Origin: Ectobius pallidus | Taxonomy: Eukaryota; Arthropoda; Insecta; Blattodea; Ectobiidae | Direction: 5' to 3' | Assembly (NCBI GenBank): GCA_964059195.1 | Contig: CAXKWD010000005.1 | Coordinates: 46,949,825 to 47,013,824, forward strand | Length of the DNA stretch: 64,000 nucleotides | Shown: positions 44,571 through 55,215 of the stretch, piece by piece | Position numbering within the stretch: the stretch's first letter is position 1 | Layout: each line of letters starts with the position of its first letter | Made by a program: the position numbers and the translations under genes | The notes under the pieces: model-generated | Told to the model about the DNA's origin: nothing | What the model saw: the letters and a program-made list of their open reading frames with translations, nothing else | Database searches by the model: none

Positions 44571-45277
44571 CAGTGGCGATTATTCCATATAGGATGTGAG
44601 GATCATCCTACACTTCATAATTTATATACATAAATGTTTACTAGCATTGATTGTCAAAATTTAAACAGTAAAATGACAAAACAGCGTTATTGTAGAGCAC
44701 TCGGGAAGGAAGTTAGCGGTTCTGTTTTGAGCAGGTTGGTATTTGGGAGGATGTCCTCAGTCGCTCTGTGTTGATGTTACGCAGTCCATGCCGTTGATAG
44801 ATCTCTGGGGCAAATGCAGGGGGTGGTGGGGAAGAGAAAAGGTGGTGAGAAGCCAGTTTCATATTTAGGAAGTTGAGGACGTCTTACAGTCCTTCCTCAC
44901 ATGTGTTCCTCAGGGTCGATAGAGTGTTTTCTAAGGGGCGAGTGTATCAGTGAATAAATATGGCTTGGCTAGCTATTATTAACCATTAAAATGCTGTTTA
45001 TATTTCAACATAAGTATCCCTGGAGTAATATCACTGGTGAATTATAAGTTTGATATCAGCTACGAAAATTATAGCGGAATAGCTGATTTCCGTAAATGAC
45101 AGTTTTCATACGTGGTTAAATATTTTCATATTTTACGATAAATTAATGTATTAAATTTACATCTCAGCCTTTATGCATTTTTTTACGGCGACGCATTTGT
45201 ACGTCAATAGCTGTGAATGGGTTAATTCGCTCTCTCCACACCATCCTACACAACTAAAAAACCAGGAGTCGCCACTG
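44571..45277. mobile_element. Non-autonomous hAT element, 707 bp, with 8-bp target duplication
   Basis: The flanks GTAAAGGC lie at 44563-44570 and 45278-45285, a perfect 8-bp duplication. The ends CAGTGGCGA and TCGCCACTG are perfect 9-bp inverted repeats, and GTAGGATG-like blocks recur inside both ends. The 8-bp duplication and CAG...CTG ends are hAT features. No transposase is encoded. Confidence 0.9.
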
Positions 45278-45285
45278 GTAAAGGC

Positions 45286-46076
45286 AAGAGAAAATCATTC
45301 CGTATCTCCAAACAAAATCTCTAGAAGATAATGAGAATATAAAATTTCGTTTTATATGAATTGTTTTGGCTATGCCCTTTGCAAAGACGAAAACGCAAAC
45401 AGGTAGACAGGTACTGGTATATCACAAAAGCTTTTTCTGATAATTATATTTCTGGATTCAACTGACCTAACCTAAGTACCTATATGTATTATGAAACTCT
45501 TATACATACAGTTCCTTGCTAATAAATTCTGTTTATACGGGCTTAAAATTTTTGTTTGGTTGATTGCCGCCATTTCTGTAGATGTTTTGCATGTTAGACG
45601 TCATTCATCGTCATGGATACGTCATAATCGGGAACAAGCTTTGGAACTCAGACAGTGCCATCTATGTCATGGAAAATCTAGTTTAAATGTTGCATTAAGT
45701 TTATTTCAAAAAGCTGTAATAAAATTTAGAGAAAATACCTGAAAACTAGAAATAATGCTGTTGTCAATACTATAAAAGTAGAAGACGTTATTTCAGAATA
45801 AATTGCTTTAAAATGATTGCATTACCTGAAAATTCAATCTCACACACCTGCCAAGTTACTTGATTTTACATATTATAACTTATAAGCTATCTTCCTTAAT
45901 TACATAAACATGGTGTCGGGGGGAGTAAAGATGTGTAATTTGCCAATATGGAGTTAAACGCATTCTTCTATGCACAATGATTATAAATAATTTAATTTCC
46001 CTTTGTGTACATTCATACTGTAAAGGTTGTACATGGATTATTAGTAAGACTGACATAGTTTAATAACACTAATAAC
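45286..46076. other. Intron sequence, nothing recognised
   Basis: An 83-codon frame at 45491-45742 has no recognised domain. Nothing else is visible. Confidence 0.45.
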
Positions 46077-46234
46077 AACAACAACAATAATAATAATAAT
46101 AATAATAATAACAATAATAAGCACTTTACTTAACCTGGGAAACTAAGGATAATAGCTAATATAAACAATTATTTATTTATGGTAGAGAAAGCCTTATGGC
46201 CTTAACTCTGCCAGGCAAAATAAATCATTTAGGC

Positions 46235-46270
<36 letters not shown>

Positions 46271-46273
46271 AAT

Positions 46274-46305
<32 letters not shown>

Positions 46306-46351
46306 TTAATACTACTACTACTAATACTAATACTACTACTACTAATACTAA

Positions 46352-46404
<53 letters not shown>
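46077..46404. repeat. Compound microsatellites (AAC/AAT)n and (CTA)n
   Basis: AAC/AAT units occupy 46077-46118. CTA units with occasional AAT interruptions occupy about 46234-46404. Between them, 46176-46225 is a copy of the dispersed repeat at 6393-6448 in inverse orientation. The CTA array may have grown from the (TAC)n tail of a retroelement, as also seen at 6182-6210. Confidence 0.9.
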
Positions 46405-46867
46405 TGGTAAGCATAGACGAGATAAATATGTTCATATTAAGTTAATGTAATATTGCATAATTTTTTGCCTTTATGATATTGTTGCACGAAGTCTTTAGAA
46501 GAGTGTGGGGATAATAACAGGCTATGAAATTCAGGAGGAGTGTTTGGGGTAGGGGGCTGAAGGGCGAGAGGGATGGTCAGCACCGTGCGTGAGGGAGCTG
46601 CAATATTTATCCCCGACACTAGCACCTGTGTCCATAACAACAAGAGACATGCCAGAACCACCTTTTGCGAAATAGAATCGCCCCTGTTTGCTTTAAAGTG
46701 CCATTTCTGCATTGTTTTCGTAAGTATCAAACTACACGTTGAATAACTTCCAAACAGACCTACTCCATTAAAACAATTAAAGTTGAACGCAGTTTCCAGT
46801 TAGAATGAACGTGTTCCAATGTTCGTGTTTCCGGTGAATAGTTCCTCTCTTAGTACGCCTACTAATA
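46405..46867. other. Intron sequence, nothing recognised
   Basis: A 97-codon minus frame (46437-46730) has a hydrophobic stretch but no family resemblance and no supporting signals. Confidence 0.4.
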
Positions 46868-46869
46868 TA

Positions 46870-48246
46870 CAGGGTGTCTATAAAAGAACTCCGGGGTTTT
46901 GAGGCAATGTATTTTAATGAAGTAAAAAACGTATATAAATGCTTTATACGTGGTTGGAAAAGTTGTATTTTCAAGTTTTTTTTACAATTTAATGTAGTTC
47001 AATATGAGCCCCGTTAGTGGCACGGCACACATCGAAACGGTATTCCACCTCTTCCCATGTCCTGGCCAGCATGTCTGGGGGGACGGTTGCGACGCAATTG
47101 ATTATTCGTTCTCTGAGATGGCCAACATCACGGATTTTCTCCGCATACACAAGATTCTTGATATGTCCCCAGAAGAAAAAGTCCAAGGGAGTCATATCAG
47201 GGCTCCTTGGAGGCCATGGAGTAGGTCCTTCCCTTCCAATCCATCTGTTGCCGAGTCGAGCGTTAAGTGCCTCACGCACACGCAAACTGAAGTGTGGCGG
47301 TGCCCCATCTTGTTGGAAATAGACTAAACCCTTCTCCGCCTCAATGTCATCTATCTGAGGAAAAACATACTCCTCTAACATGTCACAGTAGACGTCACCA
47401 TCGATACTTCTTTCAGCAAAAATGAAGGGACCTATGACTCTATCATGCATAAGACCACACCAAACATTCACTTTGGGCGTGTCACGTTCATACTCAATGA
47501 ACTCATGGGGCGGCTCTGAACCCCAAATTCTGCAATTATGTCTGTTTACAGACCCGTTCATATGGAAAGTAGCTTCATCACTGAAAATAACATTTTTTTT
47601 AAAAAATCATTATTTCCATCAATTTTGTCTATCATAGAAACAGCAAAGTCATATCTCTTAATCTTGTCTGCCGGTTTAATGTAGTGTAACAGTTGGATCT
47701 TGTAAGCAGTTAAACGAAGTCTTTTATGAACTACCTTATGAACTGTTGATCTTGGTAAACCCAACTCCAGACTGCGTCTTGTCAACGATTTCTTAGGGCT
47801 TTGAAGGCATGAAGCTCTGATTCTGTCCACATTCTCTTGTGACACACGTGGCCTACCCGGCGACTTTTGCTTTAAAACACTTCCTGTTTCCTTGAAAGCA
47901 CTTAACCATTGGCGAATTGTTTTGTCCGTAGGCGGGTCAACACCATAATTACGTCGAAAGTTTCTTTGTACCGTAACAACAGAATTAGTTTCTATAAGCC
48001 AAATAACGCATTGAGCCTTTTGTTGCGGCGTCGCCATAGCGAGGAATTCCAGACGGCACTGATTGTTACGTTATTTCAAGGTCAACGCTCCGCAGCGCTA
48101 CCAACTGTTGATGAAAACATTCCCAATTGGTATGAGTAAAACTTGATGAGCTACTCGTTTCGGAGAAATTAACTACTTTTTGCTATCTTCTATAGTTAAT
48201 AATATATGAATTTTTAAAACCCCGGAGTTCTTTTATAGACACCCTG
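46870..48246 (-). mobile_element. Tc1/mariner-superfamily element, DD41D type, nearly intact (1377 bp)
   Basis: The 31-bp terminal inverted repeats (46870-46900 and 48216-48246) are perfectly matched. They begin CAGGGTGTCTATAAAAGAAC and end GGGGTTTT. TA flanks both ends. One transposase gene on the minus strand has a single frameshift. Confidence 0.95.
46989..48037 (-). pseudogene. DD41D transposase with one frameshift
   Basis: The start is MATPQQKAQCVIWLIETNS. The N-terminal helix-turn-helix with GRPRVSQENVDRIR and RSLELGLPRSTVHKVVHKRL follows. The first frame runs to about 47590. The catalytic domain then continues in another frame with FSDEATFHMNG, IWGSEPPHEFIE, PKVNVWCGLMHD, FQQDGAPPHFS and WPPRSPDMTPLDFFFWGH, ending NGAHIELH. 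Counting from the second Asp (QQD) to the third (PLD) gives 41 intervening residues, hence DD41D. The shift comes from one extra base in or near the A8/T4 runs around 47585-47605. Apart from that, the reading frame is intact over about 349 codons. Confidence 0.92.
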
Positions 48247-48482
48247 TATAAAGATATGACAAGATACGGGCTATTTCCATTATTTATTACATTACTGATG
48301 TTAAATCCAGTAATTAAAAATAAACAAATATATAAGTACATTCTCAAATTATATTTCAGAAATATTTGCTGTTGTTCAGAATCAATAGGAATAACATATA
48401 CTCGTAAAGCGAAAAAATTATACATTTACGGATATTTCTTAAAAGTAATTTTGAAATAAATTGATCAAACTAAGCGAGGTCC

Positions 48483-48487
<5 letters not shown>

Positions 48488-48519
<32 letters not shown>

Positions 48520-49110
48520 CTCTTCCCAATCTTCCTTCATTTCACTCATTGCTGTCCAATACTATAATATACAAAAATATACAAAAGTTGATACACCCCC
48601 CGAAGAAGCAGAGCTTGTGTTCGGGGGTGGTTCAGTTATATATTAGAAATACTTATACTAAACAATTACTTTAAAAAAAATGCATAATTTGGAGAAGTAT
48701 GACAAAATGTTATGTATGAAAGGTTAGAACATGTTCTATTTACAATACAAAGGTACGAAGCAATACAACAATAATACATAACAATTTATTTGTTCAAATT
48801 TTAGTAAAAAATAAAGAAATTAAGTTCTATCCAAATTTTAAAGTTTAATATGAAAAATGTTATAACAGTAATAGTCGATAACAGAAGTAATAATTATATA
48901 AATTTTCTAATTTTAGACCTAAATTGTTTGTTGTTTAAGCTATTTAGATCAGGATGGTTGGTAATAAATGAATTGAATAGTCTTGGGCCAAAACTTGAAC
49001 AGTGCTTAGCTCCAGCAGTTGTAACATTTTTTGGTTCAAGTAATAAATTAAATTGATTCCTTCGCGTGTTATATACGTGAGATTCTGACTTGTAATTGTC
49101 ACGATGAAAA
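48488..49110 (-). mobile_element. LINE 3' fragment (ORF2 C-terminus, hairpin, poly-A)
   Basis: On the minus strand a C-terminal coding piece (HVYNTRRNQFNLL, AGAKHCSSFGPRLFNS, LNNKQFRSKIRKF at about 48894-49100) is followed by a 3' UTR with a hairpin (48594-48629) and a run of about 30 A at 48488-48519. The YNTR...F.S.I.KF pattern is typical of the C-terminus of CR1/L2-like or Jockey-like ORF2 proteins. The SINE at 49111 interrupts it upstream. Confidence 0.78.
48594..48629 (-). repeat. LINE 3' UTR hairpin, copy B
   Basis: In element sense CACCCCCGAA pairs with TTCGGGGGG, enclosing an inner AAGC/GCTT stem. The same two-tier hairpin occurs at 50141-50173 and 63314-63345 with different bases but kept pairing. 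Confidence 0.75.
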
Positions 49111-49228
49111 GTCCTGAACCCGGGAAAGGGATTTTTCACTACTGAAAAATCCCCGACCCGGCCGGGAATCGAACCCGGGCCGCCGGAGTGGAAGGCAGGC
49201 GTGCTACCGACTCACCCACGGCGACGGA
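49111..49228 (-). mobile_element. tRNA-derived SINE, second copy of the family at 32392
   Basis: By eye the 118 bp are identical to 32446-32562, including box A, box B (GGTTCGATTCC) and the perfect hairpin (49128-49153). The tail with GCGCACAATGTGC is absent, so this copy is 3'-truncated. No target duplication was found. Confidence 0.85.
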
Positions 49229-49322
49229 TATTTAACTCGACCGTTTAGCATTTCGTCCATTTGCCTGTAAATTTGTTTGTTATCAGTCATGACCAAACGC
49301 ATTGTTCTATTATCTTCCATAA
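49228..49322 (-). repeat. Unnamed dispersed repeat, copy c
   Basis: On the minus strand: AACAATGCGTTTGGTCATGA, ACAAACAAATTTACAG, ATGGACGAAATGCTAAACGG and TCGAGTTA, collinear with copies at 8280 and 9283. A short frame (MEDNRTMRLVM...) runs through it but ends in the SINE. Confidence 0.65.
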
Positions 49323-49411
49323 AAAAATTAAAGACTACTATGGAGTGTAAAATCTTCTACCAATTTGTTCTAATAAAAAATTTTCGTAGCTCTAATGATT
49401 TACAGGCATGT

Positions 49412-49502
49412 CTTCTGTTTGTCTGAATATATTTTGTTACGCAGTCACGACGAAACGCGATGTTGGATTTTCTTCCAATTTGACAAAAATGTTTCTTGAA
49501 GT
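49412..49502 (-). repeat. Unnamed dispersed repeat, copy d
   Basis: On the minus strand CAAATTGGAAGAAAATCCAA, CATCGCGTTTCGTCGTGACT, GCGTAACA and CAGACAAACAGA follow the same order as copy a (8280-8370). Confidence 0.65.
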
Positions 49503-50040
49503 CAATAAATGCAACGTATGTGGACGGATTCTTTATTCAGTTTCAAGACGATGACCAGACCTAAGATTTTTTGAACGCGAAGTCCTCTGTTCACATAACT
49601 ACTAGGCTAATAGTAAAGATAAATAACAATAAAAATAATAAAAATGATAATAACAATAATGCCATGAATTTGTAAGAATGTGTTCAACATCAATTAATTG
49701 AATTCCTACTTCACTTGGCCTTTATCGAAAATTGATCTCTGTCTTTATCATCTCCTAAACACACGACGAACAATGACCCCAACTGCATGAACGAAATACG
49801 TTCATAATACTTTCCGAGAACAGAAGTTACCAGTATGCATCAACTGGAGATATAAGATAATTAAGTGCTCGTTAGGATTTCCTCTGAAAATAAGGTTAAT
49901 AAGTGTGCATCTATTCAGAAACCAGCATTTCAATTATTGTTTTTATGGCAAATACAATCGTATCTCCCATATCTCAGCAAAAATGCTTGTGATCATTTTG
50001 TTTAGAAAGAACAGGTACATAGAATATGGCATGAATGCCT
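49503..50040. other. AT-rich intron sequence, nothing recognised
   Basis: AAT/AAC-rich patches near 49620-49660; otherwise nothing to report. Confidence 0.45.
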
Positions 50041-50535
50041 TTTTTTTTTTTTTTTTTTTTTGAGCTATGCAGAATCTTTATTTTTATACAAATATTATAC
50101 AAATACAAAAATACAAATAGAATATTATACAAGTGATAAACACCCGAAAGAGCAGAATGCTCGGGCTCGGGTGATGTTCAGTCTTAAAAACGTACAGCAA
50201 TATCATACACACACACACATGCAAACATCACAAAACAAAACTAACATAAATCACAAGAGAACATAAAACGTAAAATTTCATTACTGTTAACACTTACTTA
50301 TAAAATACATCAAGAAAATAAGACAAACTATTTTAGAAAAACTATTTTATAATATATCTTATTCTATTCTTATAACTATTCACATTCATGTTATTTATAT
50401 CTGGATGCTTTCTTAATACATTATTGTATAGTCTTACTACAAAATTAAACCCATGTTTCAGCGCAGCTGATGTATTACACTTAATTTTAATAGCATGTTT
50501 GCAGTAAGGGTACTCAATTAATTGAATTATAATAT
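50041..50535 (-). mobile_element. LINE 3' fragment, same family as 48488-49110
   Basis: On the minus strand the coding end reads AALKHGFNFVVRLYNNVL, then NVNSYKNRIRYI, which aligns with AGAKHCSSFGPRLFNSFI and NNKQFRSKIRKF of the neighbouring copy. The 3' UTR has the hairpin at 50141-50173, then AATAAAGATTCTGCATAGC, and about 22 A (50041-50062). Confidence 0.78.
50141..50173 (-). repeat. LINE 3' UTR hairpin, copy A
   Basis: In element sense the outer stem is CACCCGA/TCGGGTG and the inner stem GAGCA/TGCTC. Confidence 0.8.
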
Positions 50536-50544
50536 ATTCATTGA

Positions 50545-52855
50545 TAAATGAATTACATTACGTATTTCTTACATTTTGTTCGTCAAATAAGCTGTCATAG
50601 GTAATGCCAAGAGTGACTTGGAACTCTAGTTGAGTTCCAAGTCATATGATCCACTTATGACTATTTAATGAATAATATGTATAAAAAAAGTAGTAGTTTG
50701 ACACGGTGCTATTAAAAAGCATTCATGACATTATAAATGTGACTGTTTTTAATGAAAATAAACCCTTTTCATTTAATAAACATCCATTTATTAAAGTACT
50801 GTTTGCTGAAATATAACATTAAAGATATCTTGCACACAACATAATTATATTTTTGTAATAGTTCCTAGCCATGGATACTGGTAACGACTGTTTCTTGAAA
50901 TATATTTTGCATATATGAGCAGATGTAGATGCTCAGCTGCCGGACTGGGAGGGTCTATATCGAAAGGGGGTGAATGATTACTTGTCTCTCTGAATTCAGC
51001 TCCCACCTTTCAAAGTCGTTCCCTTCACTCCAAGCGTACATTCATGCTGTTGAGGTTATGTGTGCATAATGTTTACAGGAGGTGATTACAATTAAATGTC
51101 AACGCTGGTGAAAAATGAAATACATTTCGCTTAAAATATTACAGTGATGATTCCTGAACAGATGTATTTACAGAATAAATCTTAACAGACCGATTCAATG
51201 GAAACGTATGCATAAGTCACTGCCTACAAAGTTTAGAATATCAAGAAAACAAGGCGTGTATTTGTCACTTTTGTACGAGGTGATAAGCGAAATTTGATAA
51301 ATAGACTATATAATGAGTGAATCAGGTATGTGCTTGGCTGATTTCAGATCCATTCCTTCATGTAATTGGCCCAAATCTAAAGAAATAAATTTGAGCTAAA
51401 TAGTCATAAATGCAAATTTGACTGAATCAATTTCATCCAGTTTGCGTCATAGAACGATAAACAGAAAGTAAGCATTGATTACATTTTACGATGCGGTTTT
51501 CGAACAATACTGGGAGGTGGAACAAATTTTCGCAATAAGGATCAAATCTAGCTGTACATTCACTTATTTCCCTTTATGCCGAACTTGAAATTCCTTTATC
51601 AGAACGTGTTCTGCATATAAACTTTACTATACAAATATAGAGAAAAGTAATACGCTTACCAATGTTATCCTAACGCGGTATTTCATTTCTTTAATCGCCC
51701 CCTAAACAGTCCTGGTTCTCGTTGCGGAATGCAGTTTAATAATGAATTTATTTCCTGGGAAGGTTTCGCATGTTTAGTCCCCAACACATGTTCACCCCTC
51801 CAGTAATCTACGTAATTTCCCTTTAATCCGAACCCTTTTAAACATGTACCCTTTCTATCTCTCACAGCATCTTCGTTTCCTTCTAATCCTTCTGTTGATT
51901 TAAATTTCACCATTCTGTGCAATTCTTCCTTGCCTTCCCCTCCAAGCTATGCCTTGTGGTACCGTGAAATGTAAACATATCTTCGCCTTTCAAGATTGCA
52001 TATTTTATTAATTTCTCTTTATTCTGTTTCATTCCCTGTTTCATTAATTATAATCCTCGTGACGTCAGGTCTTAACAAAAGACGCAAGTATCTGCATATC
52101 CTCAAGGCGAATTTCCTCTGTTTGGACTTGGTAAATTCTTCATCCGGAAATAATTTGCAGCAAGAGAGAAAATCTGAACGCGCACGTCTGACATTGTCAA
52201 ATTGTTACCATTTTCTTCACTGGCTTCTTGAAGGTTGCTGTTAGAGTTTCCGTAAATGTTACTTTCTTTTTTTAACAAGTATAAGAGTGTTGACTCAGCT
52301 TGCTGTTCAAGAAATTTCTCATTGCTTCACTCACAGGTTTTACACTGTTATGATTTACTATGAAATTAGAGGAAATGGAATTAATTAACATTTCAAATTA
52401 TACTTTATTGTTATTAGAACTGAAAGAGGACAATGAATTCTAATCCTACAGGAATACCTTTTCTGACAATGCAATATGGTAATTAAATATGTTTCCAACC
52501 GGTTGTAAGACTTATGTTAAATTCCTTTTATAGGCTGAGGATGTCATTTGTAACATATTAAACAGGTATGATTCAATTCTAGAATATAAAAATAATAACA
52601 ATAGTAATAATAGAAATAATACTTAAACAAAACATCAACCCATCAACATCTCACGTTTACACTGATGGTACCTACCTATTTCTATGCGAACCGAAAACAG
52701 CAGGGTGAAAAAGAAACGTGGGCAACGCATCTTCCGTTTGTGAAACATAATGCTTAAAGAAACTTAATATGAATGCAAATACAAGTTATATAGAATATAA
52801 GATCACATGCAGAATATAACACAGTTAATATAGCATAAGTAGAGATACCTAAGAA
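50545..52855. other. Intron sequence, nothing recognised
   Basis: A somewhat GC-richer patch lies at about 50930-51060. Minus frame 51683-51922 and plus frame 51996-52244 have no recognised domains. Confidence 0.45.
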
Positions 52856-52874
52856 TATTACAGGAGAAAAATTC

Positions 52875-52947
52875 CTCCGACACTGGGACTTGAACCCAGG
52901 ACCTTTGGCTATTCGCGCCAATGCTCTTCCAACTGAGCTAAGCCGGA
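52875..52947 (-). repeat. tRNA-like SINE head, unit 1 (73 nt)
   Basis: Arms on the minus strand: acceptor TCCGGCT/TGTCGGA (one T-T mismatch, one G-T pair), D arm GCTC/GAGC, anticodon stem TTGGC/GCCAA with loop GCGAATA, T arm CTGGG/CCCAG with loop TTCAAGT. Position 33 is C rather than the usual T, and the copy is in a repeat. I therefore call a SINE head, not a functional tRNA gene. Confidence 0.75.
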
Positions 52948-53189
52948 GTTCAATTCGCAGCGCCAGATGGAACCTTTCTCCTTATGACTGATTGCCCTAA
53001 TGGTCTACCTCACAGACAGACAAGTTATATCATATGCAGTACTAGTGAGGCACACTAAGTAGTGATTTTGTGACCGGGCTCCCACTGTTATTGCACAGTT
53101 AACATTCAAGATAGATATACAAGCATTCATGAACCACAGACTATTGTCTCTGTTGGACATTACATGAGAATATTACAGGAGAAAAATTC

Positions 53190-53262
53190 CTCCGACACTG
53201 GGACTTGAACCCAGGACCTTTGGCTATTCGCGCCAATGCTCTACCAACTGAGCTAAGCCGGA
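53190..53262 (-). repeat. tRNA-like SINE head, unit 2 (73 nt)
   Basis: Same as unit 1 except the D-loop base (GGTAGAG instead of GGAAGAG). All stems are preserved. Confidence 0.75.
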
Positions 53263-53689
53263 GTTCAATTCGCAGCGCCAGATGGAACCTTTCTCCTTAT
53301 GACTGATTGCCCTAATGGTCTACCTCACAGACAGACAAGTTATGTCATATGCAGTACTTGTGAGGCACACTAAGTAGTGATTTTGTGACCGGGCTCCCAC
53401 TGTTATTGCACAGTTAACATTCAAGATAGATATACAAGCATTCTATTGTAATATTCTCATGTAATGTCCTACAGAGACAATAGTCTGTGGTTCATGAATG
53501 TTCAGAGCGCCAGTAAAGCTGCCGCGGAGGGGAAAATTTTTGTTTTTGATTGTTAAGAGCAAGCCTGTTTCTAATTTATTTGCTTACGCGAGGTTGTGTA
53601 TGCTTTTTTATCTGTCCGTGCAAATTGTTAGATGACACTGCTGTTAGATAAACCGAGCAAGCAGGAGCAACAATAGCAACATTAGAAAG

Positions 53690-55215
53690 AAAATGAAAAT
53701 TTGCTATTGCAAATGTATTTGGTGAAACAAGACGAGTACAGAGTATGGGAGGACAAATAACAAAGAAATTAGAAGATATGGTTGGAAAATGCAGCTACTT
53801 TTCACTATGCTTGGATGAAAGTATCGACCAGACTGACAACAGTCAACTTTTGATTTTCATACGAATGATCAAGTGATTTTTCAACACAAGAAGAACTTCT
53901 TCAATTATGTTCTTTACGTGGATACACCAAGGGTAAAGATATATTTAAAACAGTAAATGAAACAGTGGAAAAATATGGCGGTTTTGAAAAGTGTTCTTGT
54001 ATTGTGACTGATGGTCACGAGAGGAGGAGATAAAGGACTGGTAGGACTAATTAGGAAAGCTGGGTTAAGTTTCCCCATGTCCCATTGCATAATTCACCAA
54101 GAGGCGTTGTGTGGGAAGTTAGTAAAACAAAGCGATGCAATGAATATAGTGGTTACAGTTTCCAACAAGATACGTGGTGGCAATAAGGCACAACTTCACT
54201 ACAGATTCCGGGAATTTTTGGAGGAGCTGCAAGCCCAATACAGAGATCTATCACTCCACGCAAACGTACGCTGGCTGAATGCAGGTAAATGTCTTCAGAA
54301 ATTCTTTACACTCAGGAATGAGATTCCAGTATTTTTAAAGGACAGTACCAAAGATAGTGAAAATCTTGTTCGACGGGTTAGAGATCCAGACTTTCTAAGG
54401 AAGCTTGCTTTCATGACTGACCTGACACAATACTTGAATGAGGTTGAACCGGAGACTTCAGGGCAAAAATCAAAGTGTTTCAGAGTTAGTTGGTCATGTT
54501 AATGATTTAAAAAAATAAGTTAAAATTTCTGAAATGAACTTTATCAAGAAATGATTTAACACACTTTCCATGTTGTCAAGAGCTGTCAGGAGAAATTGGA
54601 GATGGTAATTTTTCCGAGTTTTGTGAAAATGTTGAAGTTATTATTCAAGAATTCAATCAAGGATTTTCTGACTTTGAAAATATTAAGGGTAAACTGCTCC
54701 TTTTTAATGACCCTTTGAATGTGGATATTGAGAATCAGCCATCCATGTATCAACTGAAGCTCTGCGATCTTCAGGCTGATCCTTTTCTTCAAACCAGGTC
54801 TGAAAGAGGGCTCAACTTTTTCAAGCTACTCATATAGGGCAGGTTTCCTCAGCTTGGTTTGCAGCTTTCCTCAATGTTTGGAAGCACTTATCTATGTGAG
54901 AGTGCTTTCTCCAAGATGAAACTCATAAAAAATAAATATAGGAGCTGTCTCACTGATGATTCCTTGTTACACCTACTAAGACTGGCAGTTACTAACATAG
55001 AAGTTGACATCCATACTTTAGTGAAGGAGTTTGATAATCCTCAGTGCTCAGATTAAGTTATAATTTCGGCCTACTGGTAATGAATCCTATTTCAACAATT
55101 TGGTCTGCTGTACTTTACTGTTATATTTATTTGAGTGAAACTTTTAGTGTGTGGCCCTCAGCATCAATTGTCGAAATATTTTGGCCCCCAGTACTTCTGA
55201 AGTTGGACAGGCCTG
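53690..55215 (+). pseudogene. hAT transposase relic (GTF2IRD2/FAM200-like type) with 3' transposon end
   Basis: Reading through frame changes: QITKKLEDMVGKCSYFSLCL, DESIDQTDNSQLLIFIRM, LRGYTKGKDIFKTVNETVEK, SCIVTDG, then 54011-54502 with HCIIHQEALCGKLV, HANVRWLNAGKCLQKFFTLR and MTDLTQYLNE, and finally the hAT C-terminal dimerisation block (STYLCESAFSKMKLIKNKYR at about 54883-54945) to a stop at 55054. Asp of LDES and the CxxH-type HQEALC segment are those of hAT proteins related to the domesticated GTF2IRD2/FAM200 group. The 3' end AAGTTGGACAGGCCTG at 55200-55215 matches hAT-type CAGGCCTGTCCAACTT termini. The 5' end was not found. Confidence 0.82.

Larger units (their letters stand above)
52861..53500 (-). 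mobile_element. Tandem tRNA-headed SINE (period 315 bp) with an inverted end
   Basis: Two units, starting CAGGAGAAAAATTCCTCC at 52861 and 53176, are near-identical. Each has a cloverleaf-forming tRNA-like head on the minus strand and a body with ACAGACAGACAAGTTAT and CCCACTGTTATTGCACAG. The junction segment 53124-53175 (CATTCATGAACCACAGAC to GAGAATATTA) recurs in inverted orientation at 53449-53500, so the second unit lies between inverted repeats. Confidence 0.85.

Noticed and set aside
46233..46404. CRISPR-like or regulatory array
   Set aside because: Simple CTA trinucleotide repeats without spacers, in a eukaryotic genome.
52875..53262. Two functional tRNA genes
   Set aside because: The cloverleaf is good, but position 33 is C, the acceptor stem has a mismatch, and both copies lie in a tandem SINE with related fragments elsewhere.
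54011..55056. Domesticated hAT-derived host gene
   Set aside because: Frame changes and stops separate the catalytic and dimerisation parts, and the 3' transposon end is still attached.
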